From Corynebacterium capitovis DSM 44611 (GTDB taxonomy: Bacteria; Actinomycetota; Actinomycetes; Mycobacteriales; Mycobacteriaceae): 64,000 nt of DNA. The stretch is taken from the NCBI RefSeq assembly GCF_030440535.1, contig NZ_CP047117.1:682001-746000 (forward strand). The letters are read 5' to 3'. This document shows positions 44,290-52,719 of this stretch, in pieces. Made by a program: the position numbers and the translations under genes. The notes under the pieces were generated by a model. That model was not told the origin of the DNA. It made no database searches and was given only the letters and a program-made list of their open reading frames with translations. Position 1 is the first letter of the stretch. Each line of letters starts with the position of its first letter.

Positions 44290-44874
44290 TCACAAACGTT
44301 GCCGCTCAGCTGCGCCGCGCGGTCATCACCGGGCCCGCGGCTGCCCAGCTGCGGGGCCTGCACACCCTGGACCGCGTCGGCCGGGTGGACCTGCTATTGC
44401 CGGGGCGTGGCAGGGTACCGTCGAAAAGCCTCTGGCTGCGACTATTCCGCTTCAACCTCGCAGTCCGCACTGGAAACCGTCGGCAGGCACGCCCTTATCG
44501 AGGCGGGAATCCCCGGGTTCCGCTCCATCCGCGGCCAGGTGCCCTTCGAATACCAGGACCTCGCCGCCGTGCCGCTCAGCGGACGGATGGACCTGCTGAT
44601 CAACGGTTTCGTTTGCGTCGAGCTTGACGGCAGGTCCAAGTACACCAGCGATTTCATCAGCGCCGAGGAGCGCATGCGCGAGAAGTTTATCCTCAACGCC
44701 GGCTACCTGCTGATCCGCGCGACGTGGAAAGACGTCTGGCGAGGCACACTAGTCACCAACGTGGCCAACGCCCTTCAGCGGGTTCGTTCGCTTGCCGACG
44801 ACCCCTTCGCCGGCAACGTTCCGCGCCCATTGCGCAGCGGCGAGCTCGAGCAGCGACGCTACCGCGGCCACTAG
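44268..44874 (+). pseudogene. Frameshifted DUF559 / AbiEi-like protein gene
   Basis: Frame 1 from GTG 44268 encodes RAVITGPAAAQLRGLHTLDRV and VDLLLPGRG, the winged-helix-plus-start of DUF559/AbiEi-like proteins. Near 44405-44430 the coding potential moves to another frame, which carries the nuclease-like end GRMDLLINGFVCVELDGRSKY, EERMREKFILNAGYLLIRAT and TWKDVW up to 44874. Roughly 100 residues that normally join the two parts are missing. The gene is therefore a deleted and frameshifted remnant. An active relative would be a Vsr-like endonuclease-fold protein. Confidence 0.75.
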
Positions 44875-44939
44875 CTATTCGGCGCCAGCGCTCCGCGTCC
44901 TGGGTGTTTCGCAGTTGCGGTGGCTTGGGGTCGAATAGA

Positions 44940-44996
44940 CCTCGACAAAACCTCGACAAAAACCCCCGGTGGCGCAGACTGGGCGCGCCCCGGGGG
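44940..44996 (-). terminator. aceE terminator with tandem 11-bp repeat
   Basis: On the minus strand CCCCCGG/CCGGGGG arms (44963-44969, 44990-44996) form a hairpin followed by a T tract (complement of AAAAA at 44957-44962). Beyond it the 11-mer CCTCGACAAAA is duplicated in tandem (44940-44950, 44951-44961, plus strand). One copy of the iterated 10-mer (44997-45006) lies between hairpin and the aceE stop. Confidence 0.72.
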
Positions 44997-45013
44997 CGTC
45001 GAGAAGCGAAGTG

Positions 45014-47794
45014 CTACTCCTCGTTCGTGCCGCCGTTCGGGTTTGGCTCGGTCGGGTCGTCGATGTGCAGGTCTTTCGCGGCTTGAGCGGCGATCGACAT
45101 GTCGATCTTGCCCTCGTTCGCTAGGCCCATGAGGGCAGCGACGACCATGGACTCGGCGTCGATGTTGAAGTAGCGCCGCGCGGCCTCCCGGGTGTCGGAG
45201 AAACCGAAGCCGTCGGCGCCGAGGGCGATGTACTGCCCGGGGACGTAGGGACGGATCTGCTCGTGAAGATCGGTGGCGAAGTCCGAGGTGGCCACGTACG
45301 GTCCGGAGGTCTGGCGCAGCTGCTTGGTCACGAAGGGCTCGCCCACCTCCTCGCCCGGGTGCTGCAGGCGCTTCTTGTTCAGGGCAGCGCCGTCGCGGGC
45401 AAGCTCGACCCAGGAGGTGACGGAGTAGACCGCAGCGCCGATGCCGTAGCTCTCGCTCAGGATTTCCTGCGCGCGCAAAGCCTGCTGCATGCCGATGCCG
45501 GAGGCGAGAAGGGACACGCGAAGTTCGGTGTCGGCGCCGGTGTCGTACAGGTAGATGCCACGGTGCAGGCCCTCCACGTCGAGGTTGTCCGGGCGAGCCG
45601 GCTGGTGGGTGGGCTGGTTGTACACGGTGAGGTAGTACATGACATTCTCACCCCCGTCCGGCCCGTACATCCGGTCAATGCCCTTCGAGATGAGGTAAGG
45701 AAGCTCGTAGGCGAAGGCCGGGTCGTAGGGGATGACGGCGGGGTTGGTCGACGCGAGGACCGGGGAGTGGCCGTCCATGTGCTGCAAGCCCTCGCCGAAG
45801 AGGGTCGTGCGGCCGGCGGTCGCACCGATGATAAAGCCGCGCGCCATCTGGTCGCCCGCGGCCCAGAAGTTGTCGCCGGTGCGCTGGAAGCCGAACATCG
45901 AGTAGAAGATGTACATCGGGATCATCGGCTCGCCGTGGGTGGCGTAGGACGTCGCGGCGGCGATGAAGGATGCCGACGAGCCGTCCTCGTTGATGCCCTC
46001 GTGAAGAATCTGGCCGTCCGTTGCCTCGCGGTAGGACAGCTGCAGGTCGTGGTCGACCGGGGTGTAGTTCTGGCCCACCGGGTTGTAGATCTTCAGGGTC
46101 GGGAACCAGGAGTCCAGGCCGAAAGTGCGGGCCTCGTCCGGGATGATCGGGACGACGCGCTTGCCGATCTCCTTGTCGCGCATGAGCGCCTTGAAGGTAC
46201 GGACCAGCGCCATCGTCGTCGCCACCTGCTGGGGGCCCGAGTCCTTGAAGTTGGCCTTGAAGGTCTTCTCGAAGTCGGGCAGGCGCAGCGGGGTGTAGGA
46301 GGTGCGGCGCTCCGGCAGGTAACCGCCCAGCTCGGCGCGGCGCTCCTTGAGGTAGCGGATTTCCTCGGCGTCCTCGCCGGGGTGGTAGTAGGGCGGAAGT
46401 TCCGGGTTGCGCTCCAGCTCTTCGTCAGAAATCGGGATTTCCTGCTTGTCGCGGAACAGCTTGAGGTCTTCCAGTGTGAGGTGCTTCATCTGGTGGGTCG
46501 CGTTGCGCCCCTCGAAGTTGTGGCCAAGACCGTAGCCCTTGATCGTGTGAGCCAGGATGACGGTCGGCTTGCCCTTCGTCTCCAGGGCGCGCTTGTACGC
46601 CGCGTAGACCTTGCGGTAATCGTGGCCGCCTCGGCGCAGCGCCCAAATCTCTTCGTCGCTGAGGTCTTCGACGAGCTTCAACGTGCGGGGGTCCCGTCCG
46701 AAGAAGTGTTCGCGCACGTAAGCACCGTCGTTGGCCTTGAACGTCTGGTAGTCGCCGTCCTTGGTCGTGTTCATGATGTGGACCAGCGCGCCGTCCTCAT
46801 CCTTCTCCAGCAGGGCATCCCATTCCCGGCCCCAGACAACCTTGATGACGTTCCAGCCGGCGCCGATGAAGAATGCCTCGAGCTCTTGGATAATTTGACC
46901 GTTGCCGCGCACGGGACCGTCGAGGCGCTGCAGGTTGCAGTTGATCACGAAGGTGAGGTTGTCCAGCCCGTACAGGGAGGCCATGTGGATGAGGCCGCGG
47001 GACTCCGGCTCGTCCATCTCACCGTCGCCAAGAAATGCCCACACGTGCTGCTCGTCGGTCTGCTTGATGCCGCGGTCCTGCAGGTACTTGTTAAAGCGCG
47101 CTTGGTAAATAGCGTTCATCGGGCCGAGGCCCATGGACACGGTGGGGAACTCCCAAAACTTCGGCATGCCGTGGGGGTGCGGGTAGGAGGGTAGGCCACC
47201 CTGGGGGCGGGAATGCTCCTGGCGGAAGCCGTCGAGGTCGTCCTCGTCCAGGCGGCCTTCTAAGAAGGCGCGCGCGTACATTCCGGGCGAGGCGTGGCCC
47301 TGGAAAAAGATCTGGTCGCCGCCCTGCTCGGAATCCTTGCCGCGGAAGAAGTGGTTAAACCCGACCTCGTAAAGAGCGGCAGCGGAGGCATAAGTGGACA
47401 GGTGGCCGCCGACCTTCACCCCGGGGCGCTGGGCGCGGTGCACCATGATGGCGGCGTTCCAGCGCATCCAGCGGCGGTAGCGCTTCTCGATCTTCTCGTC
47501 ACCCGGGAACTCCGGCTCCATCGTCGTCGGAATGGTGTTGACGAAGTCCGTGGAGGACAGGGCGGGAAGCGGTACTCGCTTGCGAGACGCGCGCTCGATA
47601 AGGCGAAGCATGAGGTAGCGCGCGCGCTCAGGTGAGGAGGAGTCCAGCAAACCGTCGAGGGAATCGATCCATTCCGCGGTCTCCTCTGGGTCCTGATCGT
47701 GCAGGTAGGATGCCACTCCCTCCCGAATCAGGGGGATGTTGGACTCGCCATCATTAACGGTGTTGTCCGAGCTGTTGCGGGAAATGTCAGCCAC
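45014..47794 (-). CDS. aceE: Pyruvate dehydrogenase E1 component (homodimeric)
   Basis: This 926-residue E1 decarboxylates pyruvate with ThDP and feeds the lipoyl E2 of the PDH complex. Landmarks are [40 protein letters not shown], the ThDP motif [12 protein letters not shown] through [34 protein letters not shown] and the transketolase-like C-terminal domain. The GTG start has GGAGG about 10 nt upstream. There are no E2/E3 genes beside it, as usual for corynebacteria, where aceE is monocistronic. It is divergent from DUF3052 across 180 nt that include TATTAT near 47932. Confidence 0.96.
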   Translation of the reverse strand: MADISRNSSDNTVNDGESNIPLIREGVASYLHDQDPEETAEWIDSLDGLLDSSSPERARYLMLRLIERASRKRVPLPALSSTDFVNTIPTTMEPEFPGDEKIEKRYRRWMRWNAAIMVHRAQRPGVKVGGHLSTYASAAALYEVGFNHFFRGKDSEQGGDQIFFQGHASPGMYARAFLEGRLDEDDLDGFRQEHSRPQGGLPSYPHPHGMPKFWEFPTVSMGLGPMNAIYQARFNKYLQDRGIKQTDEQHVWAFLGDGEMDEPESRGLIHMASLYGLDNLTFVINCNLQRLDGPVRGNGQIIQELEAFFIGAGWNVIKVVWGREWDALLEKDEDGALVHIMNTTKDGDYQTFKANDGAYVREHFFGRDPRTLKLVEDLSDEEIWALRRGGHDYRKVYAAYKRALETKGKPTVILAHTIKGYGLGHNFEGRNATHQMKHLTLEDLKLFRDKQEIPISDEELERNPELPPYYHPGEDAEEIRYLKERRAELGGYLPERRTSYTPLRLPDFEKTFKANFKDSGPQQVATTMALVRTFKALMRDKEIGKRVVPIIPDEARTFGLDSWFPTLKIYNPVGQNYTPVDHDLQLSYREATDGQILHEGINEDGSSASFIAAATSYATHGEPMIPMYIFYSMFGFQRTGDNFWAAGDQMARGFIIGATAGRTTLFGEGLQHMDGHSPVLASTNPAVIPYDPAFAYELPYLISKGIDRMYGPDGGENVMYYLTVYNQPTHQPARPDNLDVEGLHRGIYLYDTGADTELRVSLLASGIGMQQALRAQEILSESYGIGAAVYSVTSWVELARDGAALNKKRLQHPGEEVGEPFVTKQLRQTSGPYVATSDFATDLHEQIRPYVPGQYIALGADGFGFSDTREAARRYFNIDAESMVVAALMGLANEGKIDMSIAAQAAKDLHIDDPTEPNPNGGTNEE

Positions 47795-47974
47795 GTGTGG
47801 TGCCTCCGTAAATCGCTTCGTCTCGCGTCTCGACGCGCCGGCAGTTACTTCGTTAAGCGTACCCGCCCGCCCAGACAGCCTGCTTTGCGCGGAGAAATAT
47901 TCCCTCGCACGGCCGGTGACCGGCTATTATCGTGGCGTTGTTGCTGAAACAGATCCACAGAGGAGGACACACAC

Positions 47975-48385
47975 GTGGGCGCCGCGGGTGCTGACAACTA
48001 CGTAGGCCGGTTAGGAATCGACAGCGATGCCGTGGTCCAGGAGATCGGCTGGGATGAGGATGCGGACTCCACGATCTCCGAGTCCATCGAGGACGCGATC
48101 GGGCAACCGCTTCTCGACGAAGACACCGACGAGCTTTGCGACATCGTCCTCCTCTGGTACCGGTCCTCCGACGGTGACCTCGTCGACTCCCTCGTCGACG
48201 CTGGGCGCAATCTTTGCGACGGCGGACGCATCTGGCTCCTGACACCCCCCACAAGCGCCCCCGGTGCTGTAGCGCCCGGTGAAATCTCCGAATCCGCCCA
48301 GCTCGCGGGCCTCGTGCAGACCAGGGCCGACAAGGTGGGCACGTGGCAGGGCTCGTGTCTGACCGGAGCCGGGTCCAAAAAGTAG
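47975..48385 (+). CDS. DUF3052 family protein
   Basis: This 136-residue acidic protein (many Asp/Glu) matches DUF3052, conserved in actinobacteria next to aceE. Sections DEDADSTISESIEDAIGQPL and IVLLWYRSSDGDLVDSLVDAG are characteristic; SARP- or ThDP-related activity has not been shown to my knowledge. The GTG start has GAGGAGG about 8 nt upstream. A T-rich run follows the stop, just before the tRNA-Val promoter. Confidence 0.87.
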   Translation: MGAAGADNYVGRLGIDSDAVVQEIGWDEDADSTISESIEDAIGQPLLDEDTDELCDIVLLWYRSSDGDLVDSLVDAGRNLCDGGRIWLLTPPTSAPGAVAPGEISESAQLAGLVQTRADKVGTWQGSCLTGAGSKK

Positions 48386-48428
48386 CGTTTTTTGCTGCCG
48401 GCCCCGGCATGCTAAAGTCTTGGGGCGC

Positions 48429-48501
48429 GCGCTGTTAGCTCAGTTGGAAGAGCAACTGGTTTACACCCAGTAGGTCGGCGGTTCGAGCCCGTCATGGCGC
48501 A
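48429..48501 (+). tRNA. tRNA-Val (UAC)
   Basis: Acceptor GCGCTGT pairs with ATGGCGC (two G-U wobbles), discriminator A. D-arm is GCTCAGTTGGAAGAGC. The anticodon loop TTTACAC reads TAC in stem ACTGG/CCAGT, and the T-loop is TTCGAGC. CCA is not encoded. TAAAGT (48413-48418) is the likely -10. Confidence 0.95.
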
Positions 48502-48522
48502 CTACGTTGAGCTCTCTTGCCC

Positions 48523-48550
48523 GCTCCCCGGGCGGGGAGCTCTTTGTGTT
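48523..48550 (+). terminator. Terminator after tRNA-Val
   Basis: GCTCCCCG (48523-48530) and CGGGGAGC (48533-48540) form a perfect 8-bp stem (tight GG loop, so probably 7 bp with 4-nt loop in practice) followed by TCTTTGTGTT. Confidence 0.8.
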
Positions 48551-48561
48551 GTGCCGGCAAC

Positions 48562-48585
48562 GTACCCGTGGAGGTACCCGTGGAG
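48562..48585. repeat. Tandem 12-bp duplication
   Basis: GTACCCGTGGAG occurs twice in perfect tandem (48562-48573, 48574-48585), about 120 nt upstream of the KGG stress protein start. It could be a regulator site or a slippage product. Confidence 0.75.
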
Positions 48586-48706
48586 CAAGGGAAGCGGGCT
48601 GGGGTCCGAGAAGCCCTTGAAACTCTCATGAGGCGTGAATATGGTCGGAAACGAGCAGATCGCTCAGGGCCGAGCTCCGGCCCTCTAGCAGAAAGGGAGA
48701 TTGATT

Positions 48707-48907
48707 ATGGCAGACCAGAACAACCCCGGACAGTTTGGAAACCGGGAAGACACGGAAGAGCAAGCACGCAAGGGCGGCGAGGCTAGCACCGGCAGCTTCG
48801 GCGAGAAGAACTCCGCCGACCCGAAAGAGGCGGGCCGCAAGGGTGCAGAGGCACAGTCCACGGAGGACAAGGCCAAGGGTGGTCGCAACAGCGGCAACAA
48901 CTCCTAG
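48707..48907 (+). CDS. KGG-repeat stress-induced small protein
   Basis: This 66-residue, very hydrophilic protein has three KGG-type motifs (ARKGGEAS, GRKGAEAQ, AKGGRNSG) as in E. coli YciG/GsiB-type stress proteins. It is probably disordered. AAAGGGAG precedes the ATG by 8 nt. A perfect 14-bp stem hairpin follows. Members are induced by general stress or stationary phase; their mechanism is unknown. It lies between the intact tRNA-Val and a tRNA-Val fragment. Confidence 0.85.
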   Translation: MADQNNPGQFGNREDTEEQARKGGEASTGSFGEKNSADPKEAGRKGAEAQSTEDKAKGGRNSGNNS

Positions 48908-48930
48908 CCTGAAGTTTTAAGTTTTTGTTA

Positions 48931-48963
48931 GGAAGGGCGGGGCCGTGCCGGCCCCGCCCTTCC
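48931..48963 (+). terminator. Strong GC-rich hairpin after the KGG gene
   Basis: GGAAGGGCGGGGCC (48931-48944) and GGCCCCGCCCTTCC (48950-48963) form a perfect 14-bp stem with a GTGCC loop. No T tract follows on the plus strand; a T-rich run precedes. It fits an actinobacterial U-less terminator. Confidence 0.8.
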
Positions 48964-48996
48964 TCATGGGGCTCGGAGGATGACAACCCGGCGGGG

Positions 48997-49041
48997 TTCA
49001 CACCCAGTAGGTTGGCGGTTCGAGCCCCTCATGGTGCACCA
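48997..49041 (+). repeat. 3' tRNA-Val(CAC)-like fragment (tRNA remnant)
   Basis: From the anticodon loop to the CCA end (TTCACACCCAGTAGG, GGCGGTTCGAGCCC, CATGG, GCACCA) this matches the intact tRNA-Val at about 39 of 43 positions, with CAC in place of TAC as anticodon. It additionally encodes CCA. No 5' half is present and the T-stem is mismatched, so it cannot be a functional tRNA. It may be an old integration footprint or the relic of a second tRNA-Val gene. Confidence 0.85.
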
Positions 49042-49423
49042 GTCGCGTTGTCCATTCGCCACCTGGTTCGTACCCGATGTCGATGACATCCCAGGCGCCA
49101 AGGCGCAGTCGTATGGAGCCAAAACCAGGGGAGTCGGGGTCTGGGAAGTCGATGCACTCCTCGACGCCCACGCCCCGCGCGGCAAACGCCGCGGACGCGA
49201 GCACCCCCGCGCTCACGCCCCGCACCATGGCCCTGCCGTCGGGGTCGCGCACGGTCGCGAGCGCGGCGAGCGGTGAGCAGCGAAACTGAGCCAAGTTGTC
49301 GGAAAGCTCGTCCTCCACGTCGTCGACCTCGACACCGTCGTTCAGCGATGCCCCGGACGAGACCAAAGCCCCCAGGTAGGTCGAAAGTGCCTCGTAGTCG
49401 GACTCGGTGAACCGCTCCTGCAT
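48998..49423 (-). CDS. Hypothetical protein whose 3' end runs into a tRNA fragment
   Basis: This 141-residue acidic protein begins MQERFTESDYEALSTYLG with ATG 49423 and reads on the minus strand. Its last about 13 residues (HHEGLEPPTYWV) are encoded by the antisense of the tRNA-Val fragment at 48997-49041; GLEPPTYW is the typical translation of tRNA 3' halves. The native C terminus has therefore probably been lost and replaced. The body shows no recognised motif or membrane segment. It lies 15 nt upstream of SURF1's stop region as the last gene of no clear operon. Confidence 0.65.
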   Translation of the reverse strand: MQERFTESDYEALSTYLGALVSSGASLNDGVEVDDVEDELSDNLAQFRCSPLAALATVRDPDGRAMVRGVSAGVLASAAFAARGVGVEECIDFPDPDSPGFGSIRLRLGAWDVIDIGYEPGGEWTTRLVHHEGLEPPTYWV

Positions 49424-49438
49424 CGCTGCCTCCCCTTC

Positions 49439-50353
49439 CTAGCGTTCCTCGTCCCTATCGTAGGCTGCCGCCCACGGGTTGCGCCGGGCGGAGCCGTAGC
49501 GCTCCCGGGCCGGTGCGGGGGCAGGGGTGTCGGAAGGGCGCGGCTCGGGGGCGTCGATAAGTTCGCTCATCGCTTCTTGCTCTTCCCGGTAGCGGCGCCG
49601 CTCGCGGACCTCGGAAACGATGAAGTAGATCAGGCCGGCGGGGGCCATGACGCCAAAGGCGATCCACTGCAGGCCGTAGGAGAGGTAGTTGCCCGTGTCG
49701 AGCGCGGGGAGGGGGATGGCCGTGAGCACGCCGGGCTGGCTATCGGCGAGCTGCAGGTAAGGCTCGACGAGCTGCGTGCCGGTGAGCTCGCCGACCTGGC
49801 CAGTGTTGATGGAGTAGACCATGAGGTGGCCCTGGTCCTGGAGGGGCGCGGTGGAATGGATCGCCTCGTTGACGCGCACGAACCCAGTCAGGGTGACGGT
49901 GTTGGCGGGCGCGGGGTCGATGGTTCCCACCTCACTGCCACCGTTTTGCGCCTCGACCCAGCCGCGGTTGACCAGGATGGTCGGGCCGTCGTCGATGTCG
50001 AAGGCGGTGAGCACCTGGAAGGCGGGGGTGCGGTCGACGGGGCGAAGCCGGAGCAGGACTTCCTTGTCCGGTAAATAGTGCCCGGTCATGACGACGCGGT
50101 TCCACTCATCGTCCGGGCTCAGCGTCCCGTCTGTCGAGATGACCTGGGAGTACGAGACGGGGTCATGCTCGAAAGCGGCGGTAATCCGCTCATTCCGCTC
50201 AACGACGTCGGCGTTCTTACCCAGCTGCCAGGGCGCGAGGACGGTGAACGCGACGTAGGAAAACGCCACGATGAGGAGCGCGGCGATGAACCACCCCGGG
50301 GTGAGGAACGCCCCCCACCCAGCTGCCGTCTTCGCTTGCCTTGTGGCTGTCAC
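49439..50353 (-). CDS. SURF1 family cytochrome oxidase assembly protein
   Basis: This 304-residue protein has two membrane helices: N-terminal (PGWFIAALLIVAFSYVAFTVLA) and C-terminal near 215-235 (LQWIAFGVMAPAGLIYFIV). Between them is the SURF1 domain with WQLGKNADVVERNERI, VMTGHYLPDKEVLLRLRP and ILVNRGWVEA. It assists heme-copper oxidase assembly. A Pro-rich cytosolic tail of about 60 residues (PSDTPAPAPARERYG) is added. The start is GTG at 50353, 6 nt after the tyrosine phosphatase stop, so the two are co-transcribed. Confidence 0.9.
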   Translation of the reverse strand: MTATRQAKTAAGWGAFLTPGWFIAALLIVAFSYVAFTVLAPWQLGKNADVVERNERITAAFEHDPVSYSQVISTDGTLSPDDEWNRVVMTGHYLPDKEVLLRLRPVDRTPAFQVLTAFDIDDGPTILVNRGWVEAQNGGSEVGTIDPAPANTVTLTGFVRVNEAIHSTAPLQDQGHLMVYSINTGQVGELTGTQLVEPYLQLADSQPGVLTAIPLPALDTGNYLSYGLQWIAFGVMAPAGLIYFIVSEVRERRRYREEQEAMSELIDAPEPRPSDTPAPAPARERYGSARRNPWAAAYDRDEER

Positions 50354-50359
50354 GAGGTG

Positions 50360-50836
50360 CTAGTTTACCCGCGCCCGCACCCAGCGGATAACACCGTCGG
50401 CTGCCGCCTCGATCTGCTCCCGGGTTGTGGTGAAGCCCTCCTGGCCCCCGTAGTAAGGGTCTTCCACGCTGGCCCCGGCGGGGGCGTCGGGGTCGAAGGA
50501 GCGCAGCAGACGGATCTTGTCCTCGGGCACGCCGCGAGCGACGAGCTCGGAGACGTGCCTGCTTTCCAGCGCGACAATGAGGTCCGCGTCCTGCTGGTCC
50601 GGGCCGAACTGCTGCGCCCGGTGGCGGGAGCCGTCGTAGCCGTGGTCTTCGAGCTCCTGCAGTGCCCGGTCGTCTGCAGGCCCACCGACGTGCCAGCCGC
50701 CGATGCCGGAGGAGGTGACGCGGACGGCGTGGGAGAGCCCGGCTTCCTTGAGTTTCGACCGGACAATCACCTCGGCCATCGGCGAGCGGCAGATGTTGCC
50801 GGTGCAGACAAAATCGATGTGCAGCGGGTCTGGCAT
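50360..50836 (-). CDS. Low-molecular-weight protein tyrosine phosphatase
   Basis: This 158-residue LMW-PTP has the P-loop VCTGNICRSPMAE (C-x5-R-S) at residues 10-22 and the general-acid Asp in VEDPYYGGQEGF near residue 130. It hydrolyses phosphotyrosine and may counter a capsule/BY-kinase, although no kinase is nearby. AAAGGACC precedes the ATG. It resembles PtpA of mycobacteria. The gene is divergent from the Nif3 operon over 63 nt. Confidence 0.92.
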   Translation of the reverse strand: MPDPLHIDFVCTGNICRSPMAEVIVRSKLKEAGLSHAVRVTSSGIGGWHVGGPADDRALQELEDHGYDGSRHRAQQFGPDQQDADLIVALESRHVSELVARGVPEDKIRLLRSFDPDAPAGASVEDPYYGGQEGFTTTREQIEAAADGVIRWVRARVN

Positions 50837-50899
50837 GGGCTGGTCCTTTCGAGCAACGGGGTGAACAATTCAGCATGGCAAATTTGTAGGCTGGACGCC

Positions 50900-52045
50900 A
50901 TGACTTCTATCGCGGACATCGTCGACGCGCTCGAGCGTGCCTACCCCCCTGAACTTGCGGAGAGCTGGGACAGCGTCGGCCTGATCTGCGGGGACCCCGA
51001 TGCCGAGGTGAGCCGAGTCGCTTTTGCCCTCGACTGCACCCAGGCGGTGGCGGAACGCGCCGTCGAGCTCGGGGCCCAGCTCCTCGTGGTGCACCACCCG
51101 CTCCTGCTGCGCGGGGTGACCTCCGTGGCGGCACACACGCCGAAGGGCAACGTCATCCACACCCTCCTCACGGGAGGGTGCGCGCTGTTCGCCGCTCACA
51201 CTAATGCCGATTCCGCCCGCCCGGGAGTCTCGGACAAGCTCGCCGAGCTCGTCGGCATCACGCCGGGGCGTCCGATCCGGCCGGTGTCCGCCGCGACCAT
51301 CGATAAGTGGGGCGTGTTCGTTCCCCCCGCCGACGCCGACGAGCTCATGTCCGCGCTGTTCGCCGCGGGCGCGGGGGCTCTGGGCAACTACCGCGAGTGC
51401 TCGTTCCGCTGGGAGGGTACGGGCGGCTTCACCCCGGAAGACGGTGCAGATCCCACGGACGGTGAGGTGGGGGAGCATTTCACGGGCGCGGAGTTGCGCA
51501 TCGAGTTCGTCGCGCCCGCGCGCCTGCGCCGCTCGCTTATCGACGTCCTCCGCTCGGCCCACCCTTACGAAGAACCCGCCTTCGACGTGGTCGCCCAAGA
51601 GGACACCGCCGACCTCTCCCAGGCCACGGGCCTCGGCCGCGTGGGTGAACTGCCGGAGCCGATGACCCTGCGGGAGTTCACGCAGCAGGTGGCCGACGCC
51701 CTGCCGGAAACGGCGTGGGGCGTGCGCGCGGCGGGCGACCCGGATGCGGTTGTGCGGACGGTGGCTGTGTCGTCGGGGGCGGGAGATAGCCTGCTCGGTG
51801 ACGTCGCGAAGCTGGGCGTGGATGCGTACGTGACCTCGGACCTGCGGCACCACCCCGTCGACGAGCACCTCCGCGCGGGAGGCCCCGCGGTCATCGACAC
51901 CGCGCACTGGGCCAGCGAGTTCCCGTGGACGTCCCAGGCGGAGAGTATCGTTGCCCCTTTGGGCGTGGACACCCGGATTATCAGCATTCGCACCGACCCG
52001 TGGACCCTCTCCGCGCACCCACACAACCGGAAGGAGCACCAGTGA
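50900..52045 (+). CDS. Nif3-like dinuclear metal-centre protein (YbgI/GTP cyclohydrolase I type 2 family)
   Basis: This 381-residue hexameric-type Nif3 protein has WDSVGLICGD near the N terminus, metal ligands LLVVHHPLLLRG and AAHTNAD, a PII-like insert (about 125-235; YRECSFRWEGTGGFTP and HPYEEPAFDV) and C-terminal DTAHWASE with the last His/Glu ligands. Function is unresolved in bacteria. TAGGCT (50887-50892) lies 7 nt before the ATG, fixing the start and excluding the long upstream frame. It overlaps the next gene by GTGA. Confidence 0.9.
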   Translation: MTSIADIVDALERAYPPELAESWDSVGLICGDPDAEVSRVAFALDCTQAVAERAVELGAQLLVVHHPLLLRGVTSVAAHTPKGNVIHTLLTGGCALFAAHTNADSARPGVSDKLAELVGITPGRPIRPVSAATIDKWGVFVPPADADELMSALFAAGAGALGNYRECSFRWEGTGGFTPEDGADPTDGEVGEHFTGAELRIEFVAPARLRRSLIDVLRSAHPYEEPAFDVVAQEDTADLSQATGLGRVGELPEPMTLREFTQQVADALPETAWGVRAAGDPDAVVRTVAVSSGAGDSLLGDVAKLGVDAYVTSDLRHHPVDEHLRAGGPAVIDTAHWASEFPWTSQAESIVAPLGVDTRIISIRTDPWTLSAHPHNRKEHQ

Positions 52046-52719
52046 ACCTCTCCCCCGCGAAGCAGCAGCTCCTGCTCGAGCTCGCCACCGCCGAACAAGC
52101 GCAGTCCCGCCCCGCGGCCGTGGCCCCAGAGCAGAAGGAGCTGAACAAGCTTATCGACGAGCGGGCGCGCCTGGCCAGCGCCGCCGCCGCCGCGCAGCTC
52201 GCCGTCGACGACATGGAACTGGAGATCCTGCGCATCCAAGAGGACGAGCGGAAGCTGAAAAAGCGTGAGCTGGACGACAAGCGCCAGCTCTCCGCCGAGA
52301 CCGACCCGGACCGGCGCCGCGACCTGCAGCACGACCGCTACGCGGCGAAGTCGCGGATCGCGGACCTGCTTTCCGAGTTGAAAGAGGCCCACAACGAGAT
52401 CGCCGCCCTGCGCAACAATCGCGACAACCACGGCGCGCGCCTCGACGAGGCCGACCGGAAGATCGAGGCTGCACGCCGTGCGGTGGAGGCGCTCCCTGAA
52501 GGCGACGTCGCGGATGTGGGCGCCCTACGCGAGGCCCTTCCCGACGACGCACTGGCAGCGTACGAGTCCGCCGGCGTCGCCTTCTTCAATGGCCGGGCCT
52601 GCGGCGGGTGCTTCATCCAGCTTCCCCCGTCCGAGCGCTCCGCGGTTCTCGCAGCGCCCGCCGACGAGGTCCCGGCCTGCCCGAACTGCGGCGTCCTCCT
52701 GGTGCGGGCGGAGGCGTAG
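52042..52719 (+). CDS. Coiled-coil protein with C4-type zinc ribbon
   Basis: This 225-residue protein has a long central coiled coil (about 10-165, rich in charged heptads such as ERKLKKRELDDKRQL) and a C-terminal zinc ribbon with CGGC near residue 188 and CPNC near 215. This is the zf-RING_7/CdsZ-like family, commonly located between Nif3 and RNase H genes in actinobacteria. The role is unknown, possibly nucleic-acid binding. It starts at GTG overlapping the upstream stop, and its stop overlaps the next GTG by one base. Confidence 0.88.
   Translation: MNLSPAKQQLLLELATAEQAQSRPAAVAPEQKELNKLIDERARLASAAAAAQLAVDDMELEILRIQEDERKLKKRELDDKRQLSAETDPDRRRDLQHDRYAAKSRIADLLSELKEAHNEIAALRNNRDNHGARLDEADRKIEAARRAVEALPEGDVADVGALREALPDDALAAYESAGVAFFNGRACGGCFIQLPPSERSAVLAAPADEVPACPNCGVLLVRAEA

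Noticed and set aside
45263-47194. Plus-strand open frame of 643 codons
   Set aside because: It is antisense to aceE, is Val/Gly/Arg-rich with no domain and has no start signals. The real gene is on the minus strand.
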